Origin: Planctomycetota bacterium | GTDB lineage: Bacteria; Planctomycetota; UBA1135; GCA-002686595 | DNA length: 64,000 nucleotides | Reading direction: 5' to 3' | Assembly: GCA_016779205.1 (NCBI GenBank) | Contig: JADHOC010000001.1 | Coordinates: forward strand, 186,001 to 250,000 | Shown here: piece by piece, positions 1-7,259 of the stretch | Numbering within the stretch: position 1 is the first letter of the stretch | Layout of the letters: the number at the start of each line of letters is the position of its first letter | The notes under the pieces: generated by a model | The model's database searches: none | What the model saw: the letters and a program-made list of their open reading frames with translations, nothing else | Told to the model about the DNA's origin: nothing | Made by a program: the position numbers and the translations under genes

Positions 1-366
1 GGCCACGTGCACGGCCGTCATGAGGTTCCCCTGGAACATGGACTCGAACATGGCCGGGGTGGTCTCCGTGAGCGGCGCGGTGAGGTAGGGCCCCACCGAG
101 TGCACCACCGCATCGAGTCGACCCTCTGCGTCCACGACCTCCCGGACGATCCGTCCCGCGTCCTCCGGCGACGTCAGGTCCCCGACCCGGACACTGCCCG
201 CACCCAGCGCCTCCTCCAGCTCGGCCTGCTTACCCTCCTGGCGCAGGGTCACGTGGACGCGCCACCCCTCCGCGCGCAGCAGGCGAGCCACGCCGAACCC
301 GATGCCCTGGCTCCCGCCGGTGATGAGGGCGACCTTTTGTCGCGACGCTGTCTCCGATTCGCTCAT
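1..366 (-). CDS. Short-chain dehydrogenase/reductase, partial (C-terminus outside window)
   Basis: The first 122 residues of an NAD(P)-dependent SDR oxidoreductase are visible; the rest lies beyond base 1. The start ATG (364-366) is followed within about 12 residues by the Rossmann glycine motif ITGGSQGIGFGVA, then a segment VVHSVGPYL in the place of the usual NNAG-type motif. The active-site Tyr-Lys pair would lie outside the window, so activity and substrate cannot be judged. A G-P-Y variant after the 'S-V-G' loop is common in FabI/ enoyl-reductase-like and FabG-like SDRs, so the subfamily stays open. The gene is divergent from the amidohydrolase at 477, and the two share the 110-base intergenic region that holds the 436-476 inverted repeat. 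Confidence 0.85.
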   Translation of the reverse strand, partial: MSESETASRQKVALITGGSQGIGFGVARLLRAEGWRVHVTLRQEGKQAELEEALGAGSVRVGDLTSPEDAGRIVREVVDAEGRLDAVVHSVGPYLTAPLTETTPAMFESMFQGNLMTAVHVA

Positions 367-435
367 GATCCGTGGATTCGTCCCGGGCGCGCCGACGAAG
401 CGGGGCGCGGTTGCTGAAGGGGGCGGTCCGTGACC

Positions 436-476
436 TAGGATGTCGCCAGCGGCCCGCGAGAGGCGGCGACATCCTA
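436..476. promoter_or_regulatory. Perfect 12-bp inverted repeat abutting the amidohydrolase start codon
   Basis: Bases 436-447 (taggatgtcgcc) and 465-476 (ggcgacatccta) are exact reverse complements around a 17-base loop, and the right arm ends one base before the ATG at 477. The purine-rich stretch that could serve as ribosome binding site (459-463, agagg) lies in the loop. It may be an operator in the divergent promoter region or an RNA hairpin that controls initiation; the sequence alone cannot decide. Confidence 0.6.
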
Positions 477-1415
477 ATGACCGACCAACCGATCACAGAC
501 TTCCACGCGCACTTCTTCGCGCGCCCCTTCTTCGACGCGCTCGCCCAGCAGAGCCCCCTCCCCGGCACCCCCGAGGAGAAGCTCTCCGCGGCCGCCGCGA
601 AGGCCGGCCTCGAGCTCCCCGAGGGACCCGTGGCGGCCCATCGGGACCGATGGCTGGCGGAGATGGGCCGGCACGGGGTCCAGCGCCTGGCCGCCTTCGC
701 GAGCGCGCCCGAGGAGATCCCGGCGGTCGCCGAGGCCGCCGCGGGCTCGGACGGACGGCTCGTGCCGATCGCGGTGTGTAACCCGGTGGCCCCCGGCGCT
801 GCGGACCGGCTGCGCCCGCTGCTGGAGCAGAAGGGATTCCGCGGCGTGCTCCTGTTCCCGGCGATGCACCACTACCACGTGGCGGACGAGGCCGCCCGCC
901 CCGTGCTCGAGCTCCTCGAGCAGCACCGCGCCGTGGCGTACGTTCACTGCGGGATCCTGGTGGTGAAGTTGCGCGACCTGCTCGGCCTGCCGCGCCCCTA
1001 CGACCTCAACTACGCCAACCCCCTCGACGTCATCCCCGCGGCCAACCGCCACCCGGGCCTAACCTTCTGTGTCCCGCACTTCGGGGCCGGCTTCCTGCGA
1101 GAGACCCTGATCGCGGGGGCTCAGTGCCCCAACGTCATCACCGACACCTCGTCCACCAACAGCTGGATCAGGACCCAGCCGGACTTCCCTTCCCTGACCG
1201 ACGTGCTGGCGCGGGCGCTGGATGTCTTCGGCCCCGAGCGGGTCGTCTTCGGAACCGACTCCAACGTCTTCCCCGCCGGCTGGAGGAACGAGCGCTACGA
1301 ACGCTGGCGCGCCATCGCCCAGGAACTTGGCCTCTCGGCTGAGGATCAGCGGTCGATGTTCTCGGGGAACGCCGAGCGGCTGCTCGCGCCGTCCACGGCG
1401 CACGCGGCGACCTGA
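477..1415 (+). CDS. Amidohydrolase-family metal-dependent hydrolase (ACMSD/amidohydrolase-2 type)
   Basis: A 312-residue TIM-barrel amidohydrolase. It has the N-terminal HxH metal motif (TDFHAHFF), a later His in YVHCGIL, a His in VPHFGAGF and the C-terminal Asp in VFGTDSNVFP, which match the metal ligands of the amidohydrolase-2/ACMSD group. These enzymes hydrolyse or decarboxylate cyclic or carboxylated substrates; the substrate here is unknown. The ATG at 477 was chosen because the HxH motif follows at once, as in the family, although the frame is open further upstream to 372. The upstream extension would cover the inverted repeat at 436-476. Neighbours (a divergent SDR) hint at a small catabolic unit, which is inference. 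Confidence 0.82.
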   Translation: MTDQPITDFHAHFFARPFFDALAQQSPLPGTPEEKLSAAAAKAGLELPEGPVAAHRDRWLAEMGRHGVQRLAAFASAPEEIPAVAEAAAGSDGRLVPIAVCNPVAPGAADRLRPLLEQKGFRGVLLFPAMHHYHVADEAARPVLELLEQHRAVAYVHCGILVVKLRDLLGLPRPYDLNYANPLDVIPAANRHPGLTFCVPHFGAGFLRETLIAGAQCPNVITDTSSTNSWIRTQPDFPSLTDVLARALDVFGPERVVFGTDSNVFPAGWRNERYERWRAIAQELGLSAEDQRSMFSGNAERLLAPSTAHAAT

Positions 1416-1434
1416 GAGCGAGCCCCTGCCCGGC

Positions 1435-1489
1435 GGGGTCTCAGCGGGGTCTCAGCGGGGTCTCAGCGGAGGCCCAGCGGGGGATCAGC
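1435..1489. repeat. Five tandem 11-bp units between convergent genes
   Basis: Three exact copies of ggggtctcagc (1435-1467) are followed by two degenerate copies (1468-1489, ggaggcccagc and gggggatcagc). The array starts 20 bases after the amidohydrolase stop and runs over the stop codon (1485-1487) of the convergent sialidase-like gene. It shows no clear terminator fold. It looks like a recent slippage-type expansion at the end of the minus-strand gene. Confidence 0.8.
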
Positions 1490-3182
1490 GGCCGCCCGTG
1501 ACGCTCCCGATCCCGGCGACAGGATCCACCAGCTCCTCGATGGGCACCGACTGAAAGACCACGCTGCCCGAGCTGGAGCGGTACACCACGCCCACCGAGT
1601 CGGCGTCGGCCATGGCGAGCCCGGGTCCCCCCACGGCCTTGCCGTCGTCCAGGAGGACCTCCCGGTGGACTGGCCACTGCTGGCCGCCGTCGTTCGAGCC
1701 CCGTACCGTCATACGCATGGGCGGTTTGCGGCGCACGGCGGCGTTGGCCGAGACGAGTCGCCCGTCCATGGAGCCTGTGAGCTCCCTGCCGACATGCATC
1801 AGGGCCGCCGCCCCGTCCGCGCAGGGCAGGGAGGGTTCGGGCGGTCGCAGGGGAGCCCTCCATGCCCCGTCGATCTCGCGCCAGAGGCGCAGCTCCCGGG
1901 AGGCCTGGCGGAGGCTGGCCGCGGAGGCCAGGATCGCGCCGTCCCCGAGCTCCACGAAGGACGCCGCCGAGTGACCCCGAGGGCCGAGGGTGGTGAGCGA
2001 GCTCCCGCCGCGGCGGGCCTCCCGCAGCATGACGTAGCGCTTCTGGGCCGCGGCGGGGCCCGCGACCTCCAGGGGCCAGAGCCACTCACCGGTACTGGCC
2101 GCGAGTCCGCGACCGCCCGAGGAGCGCACCATCAGCCCGGAGAGGTCATGCTCCTTCCCGGCCGCGTCGACTCCGACCCGCGGCACGTCCAGGGGGACCG
2201 GCGCCGCCCACGTGCGGCCCCCATCCGCGCTGCTGAGCACGACGAGTCCAGGCTCCCCCGTCCCTGATGCCCCAGGGGCCTCGGATGCTCCGGGGGTCTT
2301 GGCCGTCCTGCAGAGCAGTCGGAAGGTGGCCGTGGGCCCGTCGAAGAGGAGCGCAGGCCCCTCGATCGGGACCCGCCACGGCTCCTCGCGCCCGGCGATC
2401 CGCAGCGCCCCGATGGCCCAGCTGCGCCCGCCGTCCTCGCTCCGCGCCACCCTCGCAGGACCGGGAGCTCCAGGCTCGGCGTCCGGACCGGTGAGCGGGA
2501 GCACGGCGAGCATCCTGAACTTGTCCCCGGTGCGTCCGCCTGCGAACGCGGCGGCCCGGAGCTTCCCACCGCCGCGCGGCGCCGGGCCCGCCGGCGCGTG
2601 AAGCGAGACCGCCAGGCGGGAGACCACGTCGCTGAGCATGTCCAGCCGCCCCGTCTCCTCCGAGCCCAGCTCGAGCCGCCACTGGATCGGCCCCTCCAGG
2701 TCGAGCTCCGCCGCGTCTGGCGCGGCCTCGAGCCGGGCGTGGAGGACCATGTTGATCCGCGACGGGACCGGATCCACGGCGCCGGCCGGGAGCACCAGCG
2801 TCGAAGCCCCCAGCGGACTGCTGCCGCCCAGGCCTCCGCCCGGGTAGGAGAACGTCACGCTGAGGGCGGCCACCTTGACGCCCTCGGGGAGCGCCACCGC
2901 GCTCAACCGCAGGCCCTGGAGGACCCTGGACTGGAGCTCGCCCCCGTCCGCGGTGTTCACGGTGGCAATGGGCACCGAGCGGCCAAGCTCCAGCGGTCGC
3001 ACCAGCCACTCCACGCCCTCGGCGGGGACCTGACTTGCCCCGAATCCCGACAACACGTAGAAGGACTCGGGCCCCTCCGCCTCGGCCACTGCCTGCCGGC
3101 AGAAGCCGACCGTGGAGAGCGCGAGCCAGAGCGCCGGGACGAGCGCCCATCCGGCGGCGCGCGGCCCGCGGCCGAGGGGCAT
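1485..3182 (-). CDS. Exported sialidase-like (BNR/Asp-box) protein
   Basis: A 565-residue protein with an N-terminal signal sequence (hydrophobic stretch WALVPALWLALSTVGF, residues about 12-27). Three Asp-box motifs mark a sialidase-type beta-propeller: SEDGGRSWA, SSADGGRTWA and SNDGGQQW, all in the C-terminal two thirds. The first 190 residues have no recognised domain. Catalytic sialidase residues (Arg triad, Tyr/Glu pair) cannot be placed with certainty, so it may be a binding protein or another propeller hydrolase rather than a true sialidase. Its ATG overlaps the stop of the upstream TatD gene by one base (TGATG at 3182), which suggests translational coupling and makes it the last gene of the ebo-like operon. 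The open frame extends upstream into the TatD gene, but the signal peptide fixes this start. Confidence 0.78.
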   Translation of the reverse strand: MPLGRGPRAAGWALVPALWLALSTVGFCRQAVAEAEGPESFYVLSGFGASQVPAEGVEWLVRPLELGRSVPIATVNTADGGELQSRVLQGLRLSAVALPEGVKVAALSVTFSYPGGGLGGSSPLGASTLVLPAGAVDPVPSRINMVLHARLEAAPDAAELDLEGPIQWRLELGSEETGRLDMLSDVVSRLAVSLHAPAGPAPRGGGKLRAAAFAGGRTGDKFRMLAVLPLTGPDAEPGAPGPARVARSEDGGRSWAIGALRIAGREEPWRVPIEGPALLFDGPTATFRLLCRTAKTPGASEAPGASGTGEPGLVVLSSADGGRTWAAPVPLDVPRVGVDAAGKEHDLSGLMVRSSGGRGLAASTGEWLWPLEVAGPAAAQKRYVMLREARRGGSSLTTLGPRGHSAASFVELGDGAILASAASLRQASRELRLWREIDGAWRAPLRPPEPSLPCADGAAALMHVGRELTGSMDGRLVSANAAVRRKPPMRMTVRGSNDGGQQWPVHREVLLDDGKAVGGPGLAMADADSVGVVYRSSSGSVVFQSVPIEELVDPVAGIGSVTGGR

Positions 3183-4087
3183 CAGTTGGGCACCTCGCCG
3201 TCGACGCGGGCCGGCTGGCCGCGGAGGACCGAGTTGTCGCTGAAGAGCTCGCGCTGGTCCACGACGACGGCCTCCCCGAGGGCGTCCATGTCGATCTGCC
3301 CGGAGTAGCCGTAGGCCTTCGCGGCGTTGCCCCAGGTGGCCTGCTCCACGGCCTCGGGGGAGACCCCCTGGTCGAGCATCATCTTGGCGGTCTTGGGCAC
3401 CGAGAGCGGATCGCTGACGCCCCAGTCGCAGGAGCTGTCCACGATGAAGCGCTCGGCGCCGTACTTCTTGGTGAGGTCCACCATCCGCTGGGAACCCATC
3501 TTGGTGTGCGGATAGATCGTGAACGCCGCCCACGCCCCCGCGTCGAGGACGTCCTCGACGGTCTCCTCGTTGTTGTGGTCGATGACCAGCTTCTCCATGT
3601 CGATGCCGATCTCCTTCGCCACGTCGAGAGACCGGATGATCCCGCGCTTCTTGTCCCGGTGCGGGGAGTGGACCATCACGACCATGTCGTGGTCCTTGGC
3701 GAACTGGAGCTGCCACTGGTAGGCCTTCTCCTCGGCCTCGGTGATCTCGTCGTAGCCGATCTCCCCGATGGCGACGACCCCCTCCTTGAGGGCGAAGCGC
3801 GGCAGGATCTCCAGGACCTCGCGGGCGAGGCCCTCGTCGTTGGCCTCCTTGGAGTTGAGGCCGATGGCGCAGTAATGCGTGATGCCGAACTGGGAGGCCC
3901 GGAAGCGCTCCCAGCCCACCAGGCTCGAGTAGTAGTCGATGAACGACCCCACGTTGGTGCGCGGCTGGCCCAGCCAGAAGGCGGGCTCGATGAGCGCCCG
4001 CACGCCGGCGGCGGCCATGCGCTCGTAGTCGTCGGTGGTCCGCGACGTCATGTGGGCGTGCGGATCGAAGAAGCGTGCCTTGTCCAT
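3182..4087 (-). CDS. TatD-family metal-dependent hydrolase, EboB-like
   Basis: A 301-residue TIM-barrel hydrolase. Metal-binding residues are visible: the HxH in DPHAHM near residue 9, a Glu in AIGEIGYDE, a His in MVVMVHSPH, a His in LVIDHNNEE and an Asp in FIVDSSCDWG. In characterised genomes the ebo cluster pairs EboA with a TatD-type hydrolase called EboB; here the gene lies 29 bases downstream of an EboA homologue and in the same direction, which supports that assignment over a tRNA-proofreading or DNase TatD. The cluster as known moves a metabolite precursor to the periplasm in cyanobacteria; the biochemical role of this hydrolase is not established. It is followed with TGATG overlap by the sialidase-like gene. 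No signal peptide is visible, so a cytoplasmic location is expected. Confidence 0.82.
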   Translation of the reverse strand: MDKARFFDPHAHMTSRTTDDYERMAAAGVRALIEPAFWLGQPRTNVGSFIDYYSSLVGWERFRASQFGITHYCAIGLNSKEANDEGLAREVLEILPRFALKEGVVAIGEIGYDEITEAEEKAYQWQLQFAKDHDMVVMVHSPHRDKKRGIIRSLDVAKEIGIDMEKLVIDHNNEETVEDVLDAGAWAAFTIYPHTKMGSQRMVDLTKKYGAERFIVDSSCDWGVSDPLSVPKTAKMMLDQGVSPEAVEQATWGNAAKAYGYSGQIDMDALGEAVVVDQRELFSDNSVLRGQPARVDGEVPN

Positions 4088-4116
4088 GGGGCGAGGTGCG
4101 CGCGGGAAGCGGCGGG

Positions 4117-5058
4117 TCAGTCGGCCGTGGCCGTGGGGGTGGTGGGCGTCGCGCCCTCGGGGATGGAGACCGCGCCGAAGGCGGCCTGGTCGTGGTGCCC
4201 TTCGAGGGCGAGCTGGACGGTCTCGAGCAGGGCGCCCTCGGTCGAGCCCGCGAGCTCCTTCAGTCGATCCTGGCAGCCCAGCCGGCCCAGCGCCAACGCG
4301 GCGCCGCGGCTCGAGAGCTCGTCATCGCCAGCGAGCTCGGCGTCCAGGGCCGCCAGCGCCCGATCCGACGGCGCTCCGCTGAGGCAAAGCCACAGCTCGG
4401 GGCTGATGCTCCGCCCCGCAGCCCGGCGCTCGTCGACCAGGTCCAGCGCCATCCGGCCGAGCTCCGCGTCCACCCGGCCGTCGAAGCCGGACACACGCCA
4501 GAGGGGCGCCCCGATGAAGAGGGCCTTAACGCACAGCTGGCGCCAGGCAATGTCGTCCAGGCTGGCGGCGGGGAAGGCGGTGTCGCAGCCGTTCGCCTCG
4601 AACACGCTCATCATGTTGGTCCGGCACCCCTCGCCGGAGCGCCAGGCGAAGCGCTCGGGCCCGGGCAGGAACTGCAGGCTCCGGTAGAGGGCGCAGAGCT
4701 CCCCCTCGTCGGCGTAGCGGAAGGCCTCCTCGATGGCAGAGGGGAGGCCCTCGTCGTCGGCCATGGCCCGGGCGAGGATCAACCGGACGCGGACCGCCTC
4801 GAGCCCCGTCCACCGCTCGGGGTTCCACCCCGGCACGAGGTCGCCCGCCGCGGCGCTGGCCTCGGGCGAGGGGGCGAGGCCTGTCCGTGGCGCGAAGCGG
4901 CTCGCCAGGGAGAGCGTCTGGGCGAACTGCGCGTCGCTCGGGCCGCCGCTCGAGAGCTTCGCAGCCTCCGCGTCGGACCACTCGACGGCCTTCCCATGGC
5001 CGCCGGCGACGAGGGCCTCGCGGATCCATCGGTCCGCGGTCTGAAGGGTGTCAGTCAT
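4117..5058 (-). CDS. eboA: EboA-domain protein
   Basis: A 313-residue, mostly helical protein that carries the motifs I associate with EboA: W-R-x-G-E-G followed by CRTNMMSVFEA (residues about 161-175), then QLCVKALFIGAPLWRVSGFD and a region DLVDERRAAGRSISPELW. The C-terminal third is repeat-like and Ala/Leu-rich (SSRGAALALGRLG). The function of EboA is unknown; the family belongs to the ebo cluster implicated in transport of a scytonemin precursor to the periplasm in Nostoc. The ATG (5056-5058) overlaps the end of the upstream terpene-cyclase-fold gene by 8 bases, so the two are probably co-translated. The other usual ebo members (UbiA-type prenyltransferase, dehydroquinate-synthase-like EboD, TIM-barrel EboE, phosphodiesterase EboF) are absent from the window. 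Confidence 0.85.
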   Translation of the reverse strand: MTDTLQTADRWIREALVAGGHGKAVEWSDAEAAKLSSGGPSDAQFAQTLSLASRFAPRTGLAPSPEASAAAGDLVPGWNPERWTGLEAVRVRLILARAMADDEGLPSAIEEAFRYADEGELCALYRSLQFLPGPERFAWRSGEGCRTNMMSVFEANGCDTAFPAASLDDIAWRQLCVKALFIGAPLWRVSGFDGRVDAELGRMALDLVDERRAAGRSISPELWLCLSGAPSDRALAALDAELAGDDELSSRGAALALGRLGCQDRLKELAGSTEGALLETVQLALEGHHDQAAFGAVSIPEGATPTTPTATAD

Positions 5059-6256
5059 CGGAGGAGCTCGCGCGGGTCGCCGCCTTGGCCGGGACCCCCT
5101 CGAGGAGGGAGAGGGCCATGAAGGCCGTGGAGGCGTTGATCAGGTACTGGGTGTCGAGGAAGTCGCTGGTGGACCCGTTCTCGCGCTGGGTCTTGATGAG
5201 GTGCGGCCGAAGGAGGCCATGCAGGGGCTCTTGCTCCTCCTCCGGGAGCAGCGCGATCACCTTCGCCGCGTAGTAGTGGGCGAAGAAGTAGAAGTACCCC
5301 GCGTTCGCGTGGAAACCCTCGTGGGGAATGGGTCGGAGCCGGGCGTGATCGAGGTAGCGGTGCTCGCGGAAGAAGGCGTCGAGACCCTCCCGGAGCACCT
5401 CGTCGGTCACCCGCTTGTCCCCCATCAGGCGGCGGCACCAGTTCCCGACCTGGGTCCGACCCAGGCTGCCCTCGATACGGTTGATGTGCTCCACGCCGCC
5501 CATGCGCGTGACCGGGTCGAGGTCGTAGCTGTAGACGCCCCCCGGGACCACGCACATGTCGAGATAGCGCTGCGCGCGCCGGATCACCTCGGCGGGCACC
5601 TCGACCCCGACCGCCCCAGCCCGGGAGAGGGTCGGGAGCACCAGCGCGGTGCAGAAGCTCGTCGCCCAGGTCGGCTGCTTGGTGAAGGGGGGGTCGTCGT
5701 AGTACGCCCAGCCGCCCGAGGTGGCCTGGTGGGACAGGAGGACGCCCATGAAGAAGCGGGCCCGCTCCAGGAGGGCGACGTTCTCGGCGAACCGCGGGTC
5801 CTCGAGGAGCTCGATCGTGGCCACCGTCCCGTAGAGCGCCGTCCAGACGTAGTCGATGTCCCAGTCGCTGTCGCGCGCGGGGAACGGCGTGGTGACGAGC
5901 CAACCCACCGCCGCGTCCAGCGCGGCTCGGCGCTCGGGGGTCTCCTCGGCCGTCCGCAGGGCCATGCAGGCCAGGGCCTGGCTGGCCATCCGCCACGACT
6001 TGAAGGAGTTGAGCGCGTAGCCCTCCTCGAAGAGCTGAGGGGCATTGTCCCCCCAGGAGCCGTCGGGGTGCTGCTCCGCGACGAGGTAGCCAATGGCGCG
6101 CTCGGCGGAGGCGATGGCCAGCTCACGGGACATGGTCCGCGGAACGGGCGGGCGCTCCTGCGCCGCCACAGGCTCGGCCGAATCTCCGGAGCCCTGCGGG
6201 GGCGCCGCCGGCGCCGCGGGGGCGGCCGCGGCCATGAGGACCAAGGCCGCGATCAT
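5051..6256 (-). CDS. Exported squalene/terpene-cyclase-fold (alpha/alpha toroid) protein
   Basis: A 401-residue protein with an N-terminal hydrophobic segment (MIAALVLMAAAAPAAPAAP) that looks like a signal peptide. The rest resembles the prenyltransferase/squalene-oxidase repeat fold: QHPDGSWGDN, ATSGGWAYYDDP and similar QW-like Gly-Trp repeats are visible at residues about 60 and 185. The aspartate-rich DxDD catalytic motif of hopene cyclases is not evident; DSDWDIDY near residue 128 is the nearest candidate. It could therefore be a non-catalytic binding member. It starts with a 4-base ATGA overlap with the upstream lipoprotein and ends with an 8-base overlap into eboA, so it is an integral part of this operon. 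A periplasmic position would fit the export role proposed for ebo products. Confidence 0.75.
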   Translation of the reverse strand: MIAALVLMAAAAPAAPAAPPQGSGDSAEPVAAQERPPVPRTMSRELAIASAERAIGYLVAEQHPDGSWGDNAPQLFEEGYALNSFKSWRMASQALACMALRTAEETPERRAALDAAVGWLVTTPFPARDSDWDIDYVWTALYGTVATIELLEDPRFAENVALLERARFFMGVLLSHQATSGGWAYYDDPPFTKQPTWATSFCTALVLPTLSRAGAVGVEVPAEVIRRAQRYLDMCVVPGGVYSYDLDPVTRMGGVEHINRIEGSLGRTQVGNWCRRLMGDKRVTDEVLREGLDAFFREHRYLDHARLRPIPHEGFHANAGYFYFFAHYYAAKVIALLPEEEQEPLHGLLRPHLIKTQRENGSTSDFLDTQYLINASTAFMALSLLEGVPAKAATRASSSDD

Positions 6257-7074
6257 TCGCTGACCCCGCTCTCCTCCGAGGCGGCCGCATCGGCTTCGGC
6301 CTCGGCCTTGCGGGCCGCGCGACGGTCGCGCTCCGCCTTCATCCGCTCGCGGGCCTGGGCGCGCTCCTTCTCGGTCTTTCTCGCGGCCTCCTTGGCCTCA
6401 CGCTCGGCGGCCTTGGCCTTCCCGACCTCGATCTCCCCGCGGAGCGCAACCCGGGCAGCCTTGGCCTCGGCCGACGCCACCTTGGCCTCGGCCGCCCGCA
6501 CCGCCTCGGAGAGCTTCTCCATCCGTGCGGGGAGCTCATTCTCGACGACCATCACCTGCTGAAGCTCAGTTTGCTCGAGGCGGGCCTTGGCGGTGGCCAC
6601 CGCCACCTCGTTGCGTCGGATGATCTCGTCCTTGGCCCGGGCCTCGGACTCCTCCTCGAAGATCTCCAGGATTCCCAGCAGGTCCGTCTCCGCCTTGCGC
6701 AGCCCCTCCTGGGCCCGCGCGACGCTGAGCTCGGTCTCACCGATCTCCACCGCCCGCTCCATGTCATCGAAGCGTCGCCGCGCGGCCTTGGCCGCCCCGA
6801 GGGCTACCCTGGCAGACCGGATGGCCTCGGCGGCGTCCGCCGAATTGGCGGCCGCCTCCATCTCGGCCAGCTCTCGCTCGGAGACCTTCATCCTGAACTC
6901 CAGCGTGGCCATCGCGTGGGCCTCATCCGCCGCGCTCACGCGCTTGCGGAGCTTCTCCATGGAGACCCTCTTCGGCCCGACCAGGGCGTCGACCGCGAGC
7001 GTTGACTCCTCGGCACCACCGGACGTCTGGCATGCGGTGAGGGCGAGCAGGAGGCAGGGCAACCAGAGCTTCAT
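6253..7074 (-). CDS. Coiled-coil lipoprotein
   Basis: A 273-residue protein that begins with a lipoprotein signal (KLWLPCLLLALTAC, Cys at residue 15 as the lipidation site). Almost all of the mature part is charged and rich in Ala, Glu, Lys and Arg with heptad-like spacing, which predicts long coiled coils; the C-terminal 80 residues are an A/E/K/R low-complexity tail. No enzyme motif is seen. It is the first gene of the five-gene operon and overlaps the next start by 4 bases (ATGA at 6253-6256). The likely site is the outer or inner membrane periplasmic face; a structural or scaffolding role in the ebo-like system is an inference. Its promoter should lie in the 185-base divergent region shared with the P5C dehydrogenase gene. 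Confidence 0.75.
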   Translation of the reverse strand: MKLWLPCLLLALTACQTSGGAEESTLAVDALVGPKRVSMEKLRKRVSAADEAHAMATLEFRMKVSERELAEMEAAANSADAAEAIRSARVALGAAKAARRRFDDMERAVEIGETELSVARAQEGLRKAETDLLGILEIFEEESEARAKDEIIRRNEVAVATAKARLEQTELQQVMVVENELPARMEKLSEAVRAAEAKVASAEAKAARVALRGEIEVGKAKAAEREAKEAARKTEKERAQARERMKAERDRRAARKAEAEADAAASEESGVSE

Positions 7075-7259
7075 GGGGTATCCAGGCGTGGATTCAGCGG
7101 GGCGCGGCAGGGGCGGTCCCCTTCGTCGAGAATCATGATGGCCCTGCGCATCGACACTGCAACGCGCATTTGGGAGACTCCTTGCCGCTTTCGGACTTCA
7201 CCCGTCGCGATCCCCCACGCTGGCCACCCTCTCCCGCCGGCCCACCCCGCGAGCCCACC

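Noticed and set aside
474..1052. Long open frames antisense to the amidohydrolase, and hundreds like them elsewhere
   Set aside because: They mirror the GC-rich codon pattern of real genes, have Arg/Pro/Gly-rich products and lack family motifs.
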